Positions 14,744 to 23,409 of a stretch of DNA of 35,369 bases are shown here, one piece after another. The notes beneath the pieces were generated by a model. It saw only the letters and a program-made list of their open reading frames with translations. It was not told the origin of the DNA and did no database searches. The stretch comes from Micrococcus sp. (GTDB lineage Bacteria > Actinomycetota > Actinomycetes > Actinomycetales > Micrococcaceae), in NCBI RefSeq assembly GCF_030523875.1, contig NZ_JAUNHR010000009.1, positions 8,709 to 44,077 on the forward strand, written 5' to 3'. Numbering within the stretch: position 1 is the first letter of the stretch; each line of letters begins with the position of its first letter. A program made the translations under genes and the position numbers.

Positions 14744-16093
14744 TCAGCCCCGGTCCTGGGGGCCGACGGCGCGGCCCGCGGCGAGGAAGCCCCGCTCGAG
14801 GTCGGCCAGGACGTCGTCGAGGTCCTCCACGCCCAGGGACAGGCGCACCAGCCCCGGGGTGACGCCGGCGGCGCGCTGCTCGTCCTCGGTGAGCTGGGAG
14901 TGCGTGGTGGAGGCCGGGTGCACCACGAGCGAGCGGACGTCGCCGATGTTCGCCACGTGGTGGTGCAGCTCGAGCCCGTCCACGAACGCCGCGCCCGCGG
15001 CCGCGCCGCCGGCGATCTCGAAGGAGACGAACGCGCACGCCCCCCGGGGCAGGTAGCGCTGCGCCCGCTCGTGCCACGGGCTGGACTCCAGGCCCGGGTG
15101 GGAGACGGACTCCACCTGCGGGTGCGCCTCGAGGTGGCGGGCCACCGCGAGCGCCGTGGCCACCTGGCGCTCCATGCGCAGGGAGAGGGTCTCCAGGCCG
15201 AGGTTCACGAGGAACGCGTTGAACGGGGAGATCGCCGAGCCGTAGTCCCGCAGCAGCTGCACGCGGGCCTTGAGCACGAACGCCAGGTTGGCGCCCAGGG
15301 GGCTGCCCACGCCCAGGTCCCGGGCGTAGACCACGCCGTGGTAGGACTCGTCCGGCTCGTTGAAGCCGGGGAAGCGCTCGGGGTCGCGGGCGTAGTCGAA
15401 CCGGCCGGCGTCCACGATCACGCCCGCCATCGCGGCGGCGTGCCCGCCGAGGTACTTCGTGGCCGAGTGCACGACGACGTCCGCGCCGTGCTCGATGGGG
15501 CGCACCAGGTACGGGGTGGTCAGGGTGCTGTCCACGATCAGGGGCACGCCGGCGTCGTGGGCGGCCTCGGCGACGGCCGCGATGTCCAGGACGTCGCCGC
15601 GCGGGTTGCCCACGACCTCCCCGAAGAAGGCCTTGGTGTTCGGGCGCACGGCGGCGCGCCACTGCTCGAGGTCGTCCGGGTCCTGCACGAACGTGGTCTC
15701 CACGCCGACCTTGGCGAGGGTGTGCTTGAACAGGTTCTGGGTGCCGCCGTAGAGGGAGGCGGAGGCGACGACGTGGTCCCCGGCGCCGGCGAGGTTGAGG
15801 ATCGAGAACGTGGTGGCGGCCTGGCCCGAGGCCAGCAGCAGCGCGCCCACGCCGCCCTCGAGCGCGGCGATCTTGTTCTCCACGGCCTCCTGGGTGGGGT
15901 TGCCGATGCGGGTGTAGATGGGGCCGAGGTCCTGGAGGGCGAACCGGTCGGCCGCGACCTCCGCGGACGGGAAGTCGTACGAGGTGGTCTGGTAGAGCGG
16001 CAGGGCCGTGGCGCCGAAGGCGTGCGGCTCGGTGGCGCCCGCATGGACCTGGGCGGTGGAGAAGCCCCAGTGAGAGGCGGCATCGGTGGTCAT
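14744..16093 (-). CDS. metY: O-acetylhomoserine sulfhydrylase
   Basis: The 449-aa PLP enzyme belongs to the Cys/Met metabolism family and makes homocysteine from O-acetylhomoserine and sulfide. Visible features are Tyr60 in IYTRIGNPTQ, the ASGQAATTFSILNL cofactor region, Asp188 in LIVDSTLTTPYL, and the Schiff-base Lys213 in VHSATKYLGGHAA. The length and long C-terminal region (SLGVEDLDDVLADL) suit MetY better than the roughly 380-aa MetB. The start at 16093 has a strong AGGAGG 8 nt upstream. It is the first gene behind a SAM-IV riboswitch, so it should be repressed when SAM is abundant. Confidence 0.95.
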   Translation of the reverse strand: MTTDAASHWGFSTAQVHAGATEPHAFGATALPLYQTTSYDFPSAEVAADRFALQDLGPIYTRIGNPTQEAVENKIAALEGGVGALLLASGQAATTFSILNLAGAGDHVVASASLYGGTQNLFKHTLAKVGVETTFVQDPDDLEQWRAAVRPNTKAFFGEVVGNPRGDVLDIAAVAEAAHDAGVPLIVDSTLTTPYLVRPIEHGADVVVHSATKYLGGHAAAMAGVIVDAGRFDYARDPERFPGFNEPDESYHGVVYARDLGVGSPLGANLAFVLKARVQLLRDYGSAISPFNAFLVNLGLETLSLRMERQVATALAVARHLEAHPQVESVSHPGLESSPWHERAQRYLPRGACAFVSFEIAGGAAAGAAFVDGLELHHHVANIGDVRSLVVHPASTTHSQLTEDEQRAAGVTPGLVRLSLGVEDLDDVLADLERGFLAAGRAVGPQDRG

Positions 16094-16179
16094 GGCTGGT
16101 CCTCCTGAACGTGTCAGGGGCCGCGGGCGTCCACCCCTGCGGCGTCGCCGGACGGGCGTGCACCGAGGGAGGGGACGCC

Positions 16180-16303
16180 GTGGGGCGGCCCGCGCTTGCC
16201 GGCACCCCGGACGGGGGCCGGCCTGGTCGTCACCCGGGGCACCCCACCGCGGAAGGAGGGTTGCCGGTCAGCTCGCCGGGGCCTTGCGCTGACTCTCGTG
16301 ACC
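16180..16303 (-). ncRNA. SAM-IV riboswitch
   Basis: Read on the minus strand from 16303, the element starts GGTCACGAGAGTCAGCG, continues AAGGCCCCGGCGAGCTGAC, then CCGGCAACCCTCC, GCGGTGGGGTGCCCCGGGTGA and GACCAGGC. The GGTCA start pairs with the TGACGACC later on, closing the aptamer. A further hairpin, pairing GCCGGCCCC-type and GGGGTGCCGGC-type arms, follows. This is the conserved core of the actinobacterial SAM-IV class. It lies upstream of metY-metX with about 85 nt between. The 3' boundary is approximate. Confidence 0.88.
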
Positions 16304-16311
16304 GTGCCGCC

Positions 16312-16317
16312 ATCGTA
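16312..16317 (-). promoter_or_regulatory. -10 box of the SAM-IV/metYX unit
   Basis: TACGAT on the minus strand lies 8 nt before the first aptamer base (16303), so transcription would start essentially at the riboswitch. Confidence 0.55.
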
Positions 16318-16391
16318 GCGGCCCGGGCTGGGGCGTGGGGCCGGACCGCGACTCCCCGTGACCCGATTTCGTCCGGTGCGTCACACACGGA

Positions 16392-16397
16392 TACGCT
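16392..16397 (+). promoter_or_regulatory. Putative -10 box for the VOC gene
   Basis: TACGCT lies about 100 nt upstream of the GTG at 16499. The -35 region is weak. It diverges from the metYX promoter. Confidence 0.3.
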
Positions 16398-16498
16398 TCG
16401 GCCACAGGGGGAGCGCCGCCGTCAAGACCCGGCACGCACCCCCTGCTCGCACCAGGCCAGGACCTCGGGAGAGCCGGGGAACCGAGAGGATCAGCGCT

Positions 16499-17158
16499 GT
16501 GAATACCTGCCGCATGGACCACGTCTCCTACGCCGCCGGACCCGAGGGCCTCGACGCGACGGTGGAGCGGATCTCCGCCGCCCTCGGCGTGGAGCGGATC
16601 AAGGGCGGGGTGCACCCCCGGTTCGGGACGCAGAACGTCCTCTTCCCCATGGCCAACCGCCAGTACCTCGAGGTCGTCGAGGCCCTGGACCACCCGGCCT
16701 CCCTCTCCGCCCCGTTCGGCCAGCTCGTGCGCACCCGCTCCGAGCAGGGCGGCGGCTGGATGAGCTGGGCCGTCTCCACCACGGACATCGGCCGCTTCGA
16801 GCGCCGTCTCGGCCGCGAGGCCGTGCCCGGCAACCGCCGCTTCCCGGACGGCCGCGAGCTGTCCTGGCGCCAGATCGGCGTGAAGGGCACCCTGGCCGAT
16901 CCGCAGCTGCCCTTCATCATGCGCTGGGCGGACGGACAGGAGGACATGCACCCCTCGCAGGCCGCACCGGCGCAGGCCGCGATCGAGCAGGTCGCCATCG
17001 CCGGCTCCCGCGACCGCCTCATCGAGTGGCTCGGCGGCGAGCAGGTCGGCGAGGAGGACGGGGTCGCGGACGTCGACGTCGAGTACCTCGCCCCCTCGGG
17101 CACCCCGGGCATCGTCTCGGTGACCTTCACGACTCCCGCGGGCACCGTCACGCTCTGA
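16499..17158 (+). CDS. VOC-superfamily glyoxalase-like domain protein
   Basis: The 219-aa protein begins MNTCRMDHVSYAAG, followed by GVERIKGGVHPRFGTQNVLFPMANRQYLEVVE, the pattern of the 'glyoxalase-like domain' branch of the vicinal-oxygen-chelate superfamily. In that branch the His near the N terminus, a His in the VHPRFGT segment and the Glu of YLEVV are metal-ligand candidates. The second half (IEQVAIAGSRDRLIEWLGG) resembles a second babbab module. The GTG at 16499 was chosen because AGGA lies 8 nt upstream; the ATG 5 codons later has no such signal. Substrate unknown. A strong hairpin follows the stop. Confidence 0.82.
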   Translation: MNTCRMDHVSYAAGPEGLDATVERISAALGVERIKGGVHPRFGTQNVLFPMANRQYLEVVEALDHPASLSAPFGQLVRTRSEQGGGWMSWAVSTTDIGRFERRLGREAVPGNRRFPDGRELSWRQIGVKGTLADPQLPFIMRWADGQEDMHPSQAAPAQAAIEQVAIAGSRDRLIEWLGGEQVGEEDGVADVDVEYLAPSGTPGIVSVTFTTPAGTVTL

Positions 17159-17191
17159 CCCCTCCTCCCCGCCCGGACGGACCACGACGAC

Positions 17192-17222
17192 GCCGGCCCC
17201 GCCTCCCCGAGGCGGGGCCGGC
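17192..17222. terminator. Bidirectional terminator hairpin
   Basis: Arms 17192-17205 and 17209-17222 pair perfectly (14 bp, all G-C but one pair) around a CCC loop, between the convergent VOC and CPBP genes. No T-tract follows. Confidence 0.75.
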
Positions 17223-17234
17223 CTCGTCCGGGGC

Positions 17235-18110
17235 TCAGACCCCGAGCAGCCCTGCCTCGTGCAGCAGCGGATACGCCACGAACCCGGCCGCGTCCAGCAG
17301 GAAGTGGGCGAGGACGAGAGGCATGACCCGGCGCGTGCGCAGCAGCACCAGGGTGAACACCACCCCCATGAGCGCGTTGCCGATGCCCGGGCCCACGCCC
17401 TGGTAGAGGTGGTAGCTGCCGCGCAGCACGGCCAGGGCGAGCACCACGGTCCAGATGCGGGTGGGCAGGACGAGGCCCGGGCCCTCGACGGCGGGCGCGG
17501 GGGCTCCGGCGCGCCGGGCGGTGTGCAGCTGCTGGAGCCGGCCGAGGCGGTCGACGAGCCAGACCCCCACGATCACCTCCTCCACGAGCGCGTGCCGCGC
17601 GGCCGAGAGCAGCAGCACGGGGACCTGGTACCAGGTGTCGTCGAGGGCGGCGGCGACGATCGCCGTCGTGACCCCGGCGGCACGGCCGGCCGCGTACACC
17701 GCGAGCGTGCCCAGGCCGATCCCCACGAACAGCGCCAGGCCCCAGGCGAGGTCGCGGCCCGGGCAGCGCAGGTCCAGGCCGAACGCGCGGAACGGGTTCC
17801 GCCCGCGCAGCCACGTCAGGTGCAGCACCAGCAGCACGGGGACGAGGGCGAAGCCGATGTCCAGCAGCTGGTAGGTCAGGTCGAAGCCCCACCGCGGGCT
17901 GAGCGCGGGGTTCAGCACCGTGGTCTGCTCCCCCAGCGGGGCACGGGTGGCCTTGTCGATCAGCTGGACGACCGCATACACCGCGCTGCGCCCCAGGGAC
18001 AGGCCCAGGACGAGCGCGATCTCCCACCGCACCACGCGCGCGCTCGGGGCGGGCAGCGCGGGCCGGGCGGCGGGGGCGGCGTCGGAACGGAGGTCGGGGC
18101 GGCCGATCAT
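17235..18110 (-). CDS. CPBP-family intramembrane metalloprotease-like protein
   Basis: The 291-aa protein has about eight hydrophobic segments. The CPBP/Abi motifs are visible: Glu177-Glu178 in ALVEEVIVG, Arg230 with Tyr233-His234 in LRGSYHLYQG, and His269 with Asp273 in AHFLLDA. The usual Arg four residues after the Glu pair (EExxxR) is replaced, the sequence reading EEVIVG. A basic/Pro-rich cytosolic loop occupies residues 190-215. Members process membrane proteins or act in immunity to bacteriocins; the function here is unknown. The ATG at 18110 lies 7 nt after a GATACT box, fitting a leaderless message, and is divergent from the phosphotransferase gene. Confidence 0.85.
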   Translation of the reverse strand: MIGRPDLRSDAAPAARPALPAPSARVVRWEIALVLGLSLGRSAVYAVVQLIDKATRAPLGEQTTVLNPALSPRWGFDLTYQLLDIGFALVPVLLVLHLTWLRGRNPFRAFGLDLRCPGRDLAWGLALFVGIGLGTLAVYAAGRAAGVTTAIVAAALDDTWYQVPVLLLSAARHALVEEVIVGVWLVDRLGRLQQLHTARRAGAPAPAVEGPGLVLPTRIWTVVLALAVLRGSYHLYQGVGPGIGNALMGVVFTLVLLRTRRVMPLVLAHFLLDAAGFVAYPLLHEAGLLGV

Positions 18111-18117
18111 GCGGGCC

Positions 18118-18123
18118 AGTATC
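18118..18123 (-). promoter_or_regulatory. -10 box for the CPBP gene (leaderless)
   Basis: GATACT on the minus strand is followed by 7 nt and the ATG at 18110. The divergent APH -10 box lies 18 bp away. Confidence 0.4.
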
Positions 18124-18141
18124 CCCCGCGCGCCCGGACGC

Positions 18142-18147
18142 TAGCGT
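18142..18147 (+). promoter_or_regulatory. -10 box for the APH-type gene (leaderless)
   Basis: TAGCGT is followed by 6 nt (GGGGAC) and the ATG at 18154. There is no Shine-Dalgarno, since the only GGGG is 2 nt from the ATG. Confidence 0.5.
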
Positions 18148-18153
18148 GGGGAC

Positions 18154-19191
18154 ATGACCTCCTCCCCCGTCGCGTCCGAGCTCGAGCTGGCGGCCGAGGC
18201 CCTGACCCGGCTGCTCCCGGACGTGCCCGCCGCGCTCGCGGACCGGCTGCGCGCCGCCGCGTGGTCGGCCGGGCACGTGGTGGAGTCCGGCCAGTTCCAC
18301 CGCGTGCTGGTGCTCGACGGCCTGGCCGTGCTGCGCATGGCCCGGGTGTCCGAGGCCGGCGCCCCGGTGGGCGCGGCCTGGGCGCCGGAGGACTCCCCCG
18401 CCGCCCATCTGCCCCGCCGCATGGGTCTGGTGGCGGCCCTCGCGGACGCGGGCCTGCCCTTCGCGGTGCCGCGTCCGCTGTCGGCGGTGCTCCGCCGGGA
18501 CGACGACGCCGGCCGCCCCCTCGCCGCGGCCGTCCTCCAGGCGTTCGTGCCGGGGCAGCCGCACCCGCCCCATGAGGGGGACCCGGCCGTCCTGCGCGGG
18601 ATCGTGGACGCCCTCGACACGGTGGACGTGCGAGCGCCGGACGTCGCCGCGGGCCTGGGCCCGGCGTTCGCCTTCCGCGGCCCGTGGACCCCTGAGCGCG
18701 TGGCGCGCGTCGGACGGCTGGGCGCGTCCCTGCCCGCCGAGCACGCCGGCGCCCTGCCGGCGGACTGGGCCGGCGTCGTCGGACGGATCGCGGCGGCGGT
18801 GCGGGACTGGGCCGCCGCTCCCCCGGACGGGGCGTCCCTGGTGCACGGGGACCTGGCCGGGCACAACATGCTGTGGACGCCCCAGCCGGCCCCGGGCGGG
18901 GCGGGTGTGCGGTGGGAGCTGTCCGGGATCCTGGACTGGGACCTGGCCCACGCCGGGGACGCCGCCCGCAACGTGGCCTACCTGGGGATCTGGCACGGCG
19001 AGGAGCGGATCGAGGCGATCGCGCGCACCCCCGAGGAGGCCCGCCGGGCCCGCGTGTGGTTGGGCGCCGCCGGCCTGGACTCCCTCGACGACGCCGCAGC
19101 CCGGCAGGAGCTCACCGGGCGCGTCCCGCGGTGGGGGCGGCTGCTGCGCAAGGTGCTGCCGCGGATCGAGCGGGCGGCCGCGGCGCTCTGA
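18154..19191 (+). CDS. Aminoglycoside-phosphotransferase-family kinase
   Basis: The 345-aa protein has the APH-type kinase signature: catalytic loop LVHGDLAGHNMLW (His231, Asp233, Asn238) and metal-binding GILDWDLAHAGDAARNVAYL (Asp261). The N-lobe is less conserved but has VLQAFVPGQP in the hinge position. The family phosphorylates small molecules such as aminoglycosides, macrolides, choline, homoserine or trehalose. Nothing here points to drug resistance, and chromosomal homologues are common in actinobacteria. The gene is monocistronic, divergent from the CPBP gene, and ends before a strong hairpin. Confidence 0.85.
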   Translation: MTSSPVASELELAAEALTRLLPDVPAALADRLRAAAWSAGHVVESGQFHRVLVLDGLAVLRMARVSEAGAPVGAAWAPEDSPAAHLPRRMGLVAALADAGLPFAVPRPLSAVLRRDDDAGRPLAAAVLQAFVPGQPHPPHEGDPAVLRGIVDALDTVDVRAPDVAAGLGPAFAFRGPWTPERVARVGRLGASLPAEHAGALPADWAGVVGRIAAAVRDWAAAPPDGASLVHGDLAGHNMLWTPQPAPGGAGVRWELSGILDWDLAHAGDAARNVAYLGIWHGEERIEAIARTPEEARRARVWLGAAGLDSLDDAAARQELTGRVPRWGRLLRKVLPRIERAAAAL

Positions 19192-19203
19192 CCCGCCACC
19201 ACA

Positions 19204-19264
19204 GACGAGGGGCCACGAACGGTTGGGATCCGGCCTGGATTCCCGCCGTTCGTGGCCCCTCGTC
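19204..19264. terminator. 19-bp palindromic stem between convergent genes
   Basis: Arms 19204-19222 and 19246-19264 are exact reverse complements. The 23-nt loop can itself fold (GGGATCC against GGATTCCC with one bulge), giving an extended cruciform. It lies 12 nt after the APH stop and 15 nt from the gatB stop. No T-tract is present. Confidence 0.75.
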
Positions 19265-19279
19265 GAGGAAGGAGGCGGC

Positions 19280-20782
19280 TCAGCCCACCCCCAGCCGCTC
19301 CAGCACGATCTCCCGCACCCGGCCGGCGTCGGCCTGGCCGCGCGTGGCCTTCATGACCGGGCCGATCAGCGCGCCGACGGCCTGCATCTTGCCGCCCTGG
19401 ATCTTCGCCACCACGTCCGGGTTGTCGGCGATCGCTGCGTCGACGGCCTCCGTGAGGGCGCCGTCGTCGGAGACCACGGCGAGCCCGCGGGCCTCCACGA
19501 TCCCCTTCGGGGTGCCCTCGCCCTCGGCCACGAACCCGAGGACCTGCTTGGCGATCTTGTCGTTGATCGTCTTCGCGGCGATCAGCTCCTCGACCTCGAC
19601 CACGTGCGCGGGGGTGACGCCGAGCTCGGCGACCTCCTTCTCCTGCACGTTGGCCAGGCGGGCGATCTCGCCCATCCACCACTTGCGCGCGGCGGCGGGA
19701 GAGGCGCCGGCGTCCACGGTCTCGGCGATCTGGTCCGCCACGCCGGCGTTGACCACGTCGCGGAACTCGGCGTCGGAGAAGCCCCACTCGCCCTTGAGCC
19801 GCTTGTTGCGCACGGCCGGCAGCTCGGGCAGCTCGGCGCGCACGCGCTCGATCCAGGCCTCGTCCACCACGACGGGCAGCAGGTCCGGCTCGGGGAAGTA
19901 ACGGTAGTCGTCCGCGTCGGACTTGGGACGGCCGGACGTCGTGGTCCGGGTGTCCTCGTGCCAGTGGCGGGTCTCCTGCGTGATGGTCCCGCCCGCGGCG
20001 AGCACGGCGGCCTGGCGCTGGATCTCGTGCATCACAGCCTGCTGCACGGCGCGCGTGGAGCCCACGTTCTTGGTCTCGGTGCGCGTGCCGAACTCCGAGG
20101 CGCCCTTCTCCATAAGGGACACGTTCGCGTCGCAGCGCACGTTGCCGTGCTCCATGCGGGCGTCCGAGATGCCGATCGCCTTGACGATGTCCCGCAGCGC
20201 GGTCACGTAGGCGCGGGCGATCTCCGGGGCGCGCTCGCCGGCACCCACGATCGGCCGGGTCACGATCTCGATCAGCGGCACGCCGGCGCGGTTGTAGTCC
20301 ACCAGCGACGCCGACGCGCCCTGGATGCGGCCGGAGCCGCCCTGATGGGTGAGCTTGCCGGCGTCGTCCTCGAGGTGCGCACGCTCGATCTCCACGCGGA
20401 ACACGGTGCCGTCCTCGAGCTCCACGTCCAGGTGGCCGTCGAACACGATCGGCTCGTCGTACTGGGACGTCTGGAAGTTCTTCGGGGTGTCCGGGTAGAA
20501 GTAGTTCTTCCGCGCGAACCGGCAGGACGGCGCGATCTGCGCGTCCAAGGCCAAGCCCAGCTTGATCGCCGACTCCACGGCCCCCCTGTTCAGCACCGGC
20601 AGGGTGCCGGGCAGGCCCAGGTCCAGCGGGGTGACGTTGGTGTTCGGCTCGTCACCGAACGCGTTGGCGCCGGTGGAGAAGATCTTGGACGCGGTGTTCA
20701 GCTCGACGTGCACCTCGAACCCGAGCACGGGGTCGAAGCGCTCCATCGCCTCCGCGAAGTCCATCACGTCTGCGGTGCTCAC
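19280..20782 (-). CDS. gatB: Asp-tRNA(Asn)/Glu-tRNA(Gln) amidotransferase subunit B
   Basis: The 500-aa protein is the tRNA-binding and kinase subunit of GatCAB. Diagnostic stretches are [54 protein letters not shown] and [13 protein letters not shown] in the cradle domain, [15 protein letters not shown], and a C-terminal YqeY-like tail ending around [31 protein letters not shown]. The GTG at 20782 overlaps the gatA stop by 4 nt and has AGGAGG 6 nt upstream inside gatA. The presence of GatCAB implies that Gln-tRNA, Asn-tRNA or both are made by transamidation. Confidence 0.97.
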   Translation of the reverse strand: MSTADVMDFAEAMERFDPVLGFEVHVELNTASKIFSTGANAFGDEPNTNVTPLDLGLPGTLPVLNRGAVESAIKLGLALDAQIAPSCRFARKNYFYPDTPKNFQTSQYDEPIVFDGHLDVELEDGTVFRVEIERAHLEDDAGKLTHQGGSGRIQGASASLVDYNRAGVPLIEIVTRPIVGAGERAPEIARAYVTALRDIVKAIGISDARMEHGNVRCDANVSLMEKGASEFGTRTETKNVGSTRAVQQAVMHEIQRQAAVLAAGGTITQETRHWHEDTRTTTSGRPKSDADDYRYFPEPDLLPVVVDEAWIERVRAELPELPAVRNKRLKGEWGFSDAEFRDVVNAGVADQIAETVDAGASPAAARKWWMGEIARLANVQEKEVAELGVTPAHVVEVEELIAAKTINDKIAKQVLGFVAEGEGTPKGIVEARGLAVVSDDGALTEAVDAAIADNPDVVAKIQGGKMQAVGALIGPVMKATRGQADAGRVREIVLERLGVG

Positions 20783-22401
20783 TTGCTGCCTCCTGCGGGG
20801 GTCGCGGCGGCGCGCTCGGCGCCCTTCTGAAGATCCGGGGCCTGCGCCCACACGGGGCGGCCCTCGCGCTCGGTCACGAGCTTCTCGACGGCGGCGCCCA
20901 CCTCGTACAGGCGCGCGTCCTGACGGGCCGGGGCCATGAGCTGCAGGCCGTAGGGCAGGCCGTCCACGAGGCCGCCGGGCACGGAGATCCCGGGCACGCC
21001 GGCCAGGTTCGCCGGGATGGTGAACAGGTCGTTCAGGTACATCGTCAGCGGGTCCTTCGTCTGCTCTCCGAGGCGGAACGCCGGGATCGGCGCGGTGGGG
21101 GTGAGCAGCACGTCCACCTGCCCGAACGCGGCCGCGAAGTCCTGCTGCACCAGCGTGCGGACCTTCTGCGCCGAGCCGTAGTAGGCGTCGTAGTAGCCGG
21201 CCGAGAGGGCGTAGGTGCCCAGGATGATGCGCCGCTTGACCTCGGCGCCGAAGCCGGCGGCGCGGGTCGCGCCCATGACCTGCTCGATCGTGCCGCCGCC
21301 CTCGGGGACCACGCGGTTGCCGTAGCGGACGCCGTCGTAGCGGGCGAGGTTGGAGGACACCTCGGAGGGCATGATCAGGTAGTACGCGCCCAAGGCCGCG
21401 GAGAAGTGCGGGCAGGAGACCTCCACGATCTCCGCGCCCGCATCCGCCAGGGCCTGGACGTCCCGGTCGAAGGCCTCCTTCACGCCCGGGTGCAGTCCCT
21501 CGGCGTCCAGGTCGGTCACGACGCCGACGCGCAGCCCCGCCAGGTCCCGCCCGGCCGCGGCGGCCACCAGGTCCGCCTGCTCCTCGGGCAGTGAGGTGGA
21601 GTCGCGCACATCGTGCCCGCCGATCACCTGCTGCAGGGCCGCGGCGTCCGCCACGGTGCGGGCCGCGGGGCCCACCTGGTCCAGCGAGGAGGCCATGGCG
21701 ATCACGCCGTAGCGGGACACCGCGCCGTAGGTGGGCTTGACGCCCACGGTGCCGGTGAACGCGGCGGGCTCGCGGATGGAGCCGCCGGTGTCCGAGCCGA
21801 GCGCGAACGGCGCGCAGAACGCCGCCACGGCCGCGGCCGAGCCGCCGCCGGAGCCGCCGGGCACGCGCTGCCCGTCCCACGGGTTGCGGGTCACGCCGAA
21901 CGCGGAGTGCTCGGTGGAGCCGCCCATCGCGAACTCGTCCATGTTGGTCTTGCCGAGGATCGGCAGGCGGGCCGCACGGATCCGCTCGACCACATGAGCG
22001 TCGTACGGGCTCATCCAGCCGTCCAGCATGCGCGAGGCGGCGGTGGTGGGCTGGCCGACCGTGACGATGTTGTCCTTGAGCGCCACGGGCACGCCGGCCA
22101 GCGGGTGCAGGGCCTCGGCCTCGGCGCCGCCGGCGGCGCGGATCGCGTCCACCTCGGCGGCCACGGCGAGGGCCTCGTCCGTGTTCACGTGCAGGTAGGC
22201 GCGCACGCCGGCGTCGGCGCCGGCGTCCTGGCGCGGGTCGCCGTCGACCGCGGCGATGCGGTCCAGGTGGGCCTGCACGAGCTCCACGGCGGTGGTGGTG
22301 CCGGCGCGCAGGCGCTCGGCCATCTGCAGGGCGGTGAGGCGGACGAGGCCGTCCGCCTCGATCGGGGCGTTCACGTCGAAGGTCTCGGTCATCTCGGTCA
22401 C
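20779..22401 (-). CDS. gatA: Asp-tRNA(Asn)/Glu-tRNA(Gln) amidotransferase subunit A
   Basis: The 540-aa amidase-signature subunit releases ammonia from glutamine. The Lys-cisSer-Ser triad is present: Lys109 in VALKDNIVT, Ser184 in [14 protein letters not shown] and Ser208 in [12 protein letters not shown], with the spacings (75 and 24) I recall for characterised GatA. The motif reads GGSGGGS instead of the usual GGSSGGS; the cis-Ser itself is kept. The start is the GTG at 22401, overlapping the gatC stop by 4 nt; an ATG at 22392 is an alternative. The protein is somewhat longer than typical because of Ala/Gly-rich inserts near residues 55-65 and 88-96. Confidence 0.97.
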   Translation of the reverse strand: MTEMTETFDVNAPIEADGLVRLTALQMAERLRAGTTTAVELVQAHLDRIAAVDGDPRQDAGADAGVRAYLHVNTDEALAVAAEVDAIRAAGGAEAEALHPLAGVPVALKDNIVTVGQPTTAASRMLDGWMSPYDAHVVERIRAARLPILGKTNMDEFAMGGSTEHSAFGVTRNPWDGQRVPGGSGGGSAAAVAAFCAPFALGSDTGGSIREPAAFTGTVGVKPTYGAVSRYGVIAMASSLDQVGPAARTVADAAALQQVIGGHDVRDSTSLPEEQADLVAAAAGRDLAGLRVGVVTDLDAEGLHPGVKEAFDRDVQALADAGAEIVEVSCPHFSAALGAYYLIMPSEVSSNLARYDGVRYGNRVVPEGGGTIEQVMGATRAAGFGAEVKRRIILGTYALSAGYYDAYYGSAQKVRTLVQQDFAAAFGQVDVLLTPTAPIPAFRLGEQTKDPLTMYLNDLFTIPANLAGVPGISVPGGLVDGLPYGLQLMAPARQDARLYEVGAAVEKLVTEREGRPVWAQAPDLQKGAERAAATPAGGSK

Positions 22402-22694
22402 TCTCCGTCCAGGATCGCGGGGACCTTGAACATGCCGTCCTCGGCGGCGGGCGCCTGGTCCAGGGCCTGGTCCTGCGTCAGCATGCCGGTGGGCTCGTCC
22501 TCGCGGAACACGTTCTCCAGCGGGATGGGGTGGGACGTGGGCGCCACGTCCTCGCCCGCCACGGCCTGCACCTGGGAGACGTGCTCCAGGATCTGCTCGA
22601 GGTCGCCGGACATCGCGTCCAGCTCCTCCTCGGTCATCCGGATGTGGGCCAGGCGGGCCAGATGCTCCACCTGCTCCCGGGTGATCTCAGGCAT
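22398..22694 (-). CDS. gatC: Asp-tRNA(Asn)/Glu-tRNA(Gln) amidotransferase subunit C
   Basis: The 98-aa protein matches GatC: an N-terminal [20 protein letters not shown] helix, a [15 protein letters not shown] helix, the [16 protein letters not shown] linker and a C-terminal [10 protein letters not shown]. It stabilises the A-B complex. The start at 22694 has AAGGAG 6 nt upstream. It is the first gene of gatCAB; a TAGACT box lies about 75 nt upstream. Confidence 0.96.
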   Translation of the reverse strand: MPEITREQVEHLARLAHIRMTEEELDAMSGDLEQILEHVSQVQAVAGEDVAPTSHPIPLENVFREDEPTGMLTQDQALDQAPAAEDGMFKVPAILDGE

Positions 22695-22767
22695 GGATCT
22701 CCTTCGCGGGGTTCTGTGGACGGGCCCGGTGCCGCGCGGGGCGCGGACGGGCGTCGGGTCGGACCCG

Positions 22768-22773
22768 AGTCTA
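22768..22773 (-). promoter_or_regulatory. Putative -10 box for gatCAB
   Basis: TAGACT on the minus strand lies in the gap between the GNAT gene and gatC. No good -35 is seen, and it gives a leader of roughly 70 nt. Confidence 0.4.
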
Positions 22774-22831
22774 GTGCGCCGCCCGGACGCGGCTCCGTCC
22801 CGGTGCCGCCCCGCGTCCGCGGCGGGAGGGG

Positions 22832-23407
22832 TCAGTCCAGCGGCAGCACGTAGACGATGAACGGGCCCTTGTCCTCCTCCGGGGGCAGGTCCGGGAGCAG
22901 CGCGGAGAGCATCCAGTCCCGCTCGGGGGCACGCACGAACCCCGCTGCCTCGTAGAGGCGGTGCGCCTCGCCCATGGACACCATGGTGGTCAGCGCGACG
23001 CCGTGCACCCCCTCCATGGCACGGGCGCGCTCGACGACGGCGGCCAGCAGCGCGCGGGCGATCCCCCGCCGGTGCAGGTCGGGGTGCACGGCGAGCATGC
23101 GGAACTCGTACTCCTCCTCTCGGGCGGTCTCCTGCAGGGGCGAGCCGGGCGGAGCGAGCACCACGCTGCCGCCCACGCGGGGGCCGGCGTCGGTGTCCAC
23201 CTCGGCCACGAGGATCTCGGCCAGGGCCGCGCGGGAGGCCACGTCGGCGAGGATCGCCCGGTACGGCTCGTCCTCCTCGAGGTGGCCGCCGGCGTCGTAG
23301 GCGGCGAGGATCAGCTCGGCCACGGCGCCGTGATCCTCCGGGCGGAGGGGGCGGATGAGGGGGGCGCCATGCGTGGCACGTTCGGACCCCGGTGCCCCCG
23401 CGGACAC
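22832..23407 (-). CDS. GNAT-family N-acetyltransferase
   Basis: The 191-aa protein shows a full GNAT fold: IRPLRPEDHGAVAELILAAYD at the N terminus, motif A FRMLAVHPDLHRRGIARALL near residues 102-121, ALTTMVSMGEAHRLYEAAGF, and the C-terminal strand. Its substrate is unknown. The GTG at 23407 is 2 nt from the stop of the exported-protein gene, so it is probably translated by coupling within the GMC oxidoreductase unit, although a functional link is not obvious. Confidence 0.85.
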   Translation of the reverse strand: MSAGAPGSERATHGAPLIRPLRPEDHGAVAELILAAYDAGGHLEEDEPYRAILADVASRAALAEILVAEVDTDAGPRVGGSVVLAPPGSPLQETAREEEYEFRMLAVHPDLHRRGIARALLAAVVERARAMEGVHGVALTTMVSMGEAHRLYEAAGFVRAPERDWMLSALLPDLPPEEDKGPFIVYVLPLD

Positions 23408-23409
23408 GG

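Noticed and set aside
18154..19191. Aminoglycoside resistance gene
   Set aside because: Only the general APH kinase motifs are present. There is no close resemblance to a known resistance enzyme that I can see, and no mobile-element context.
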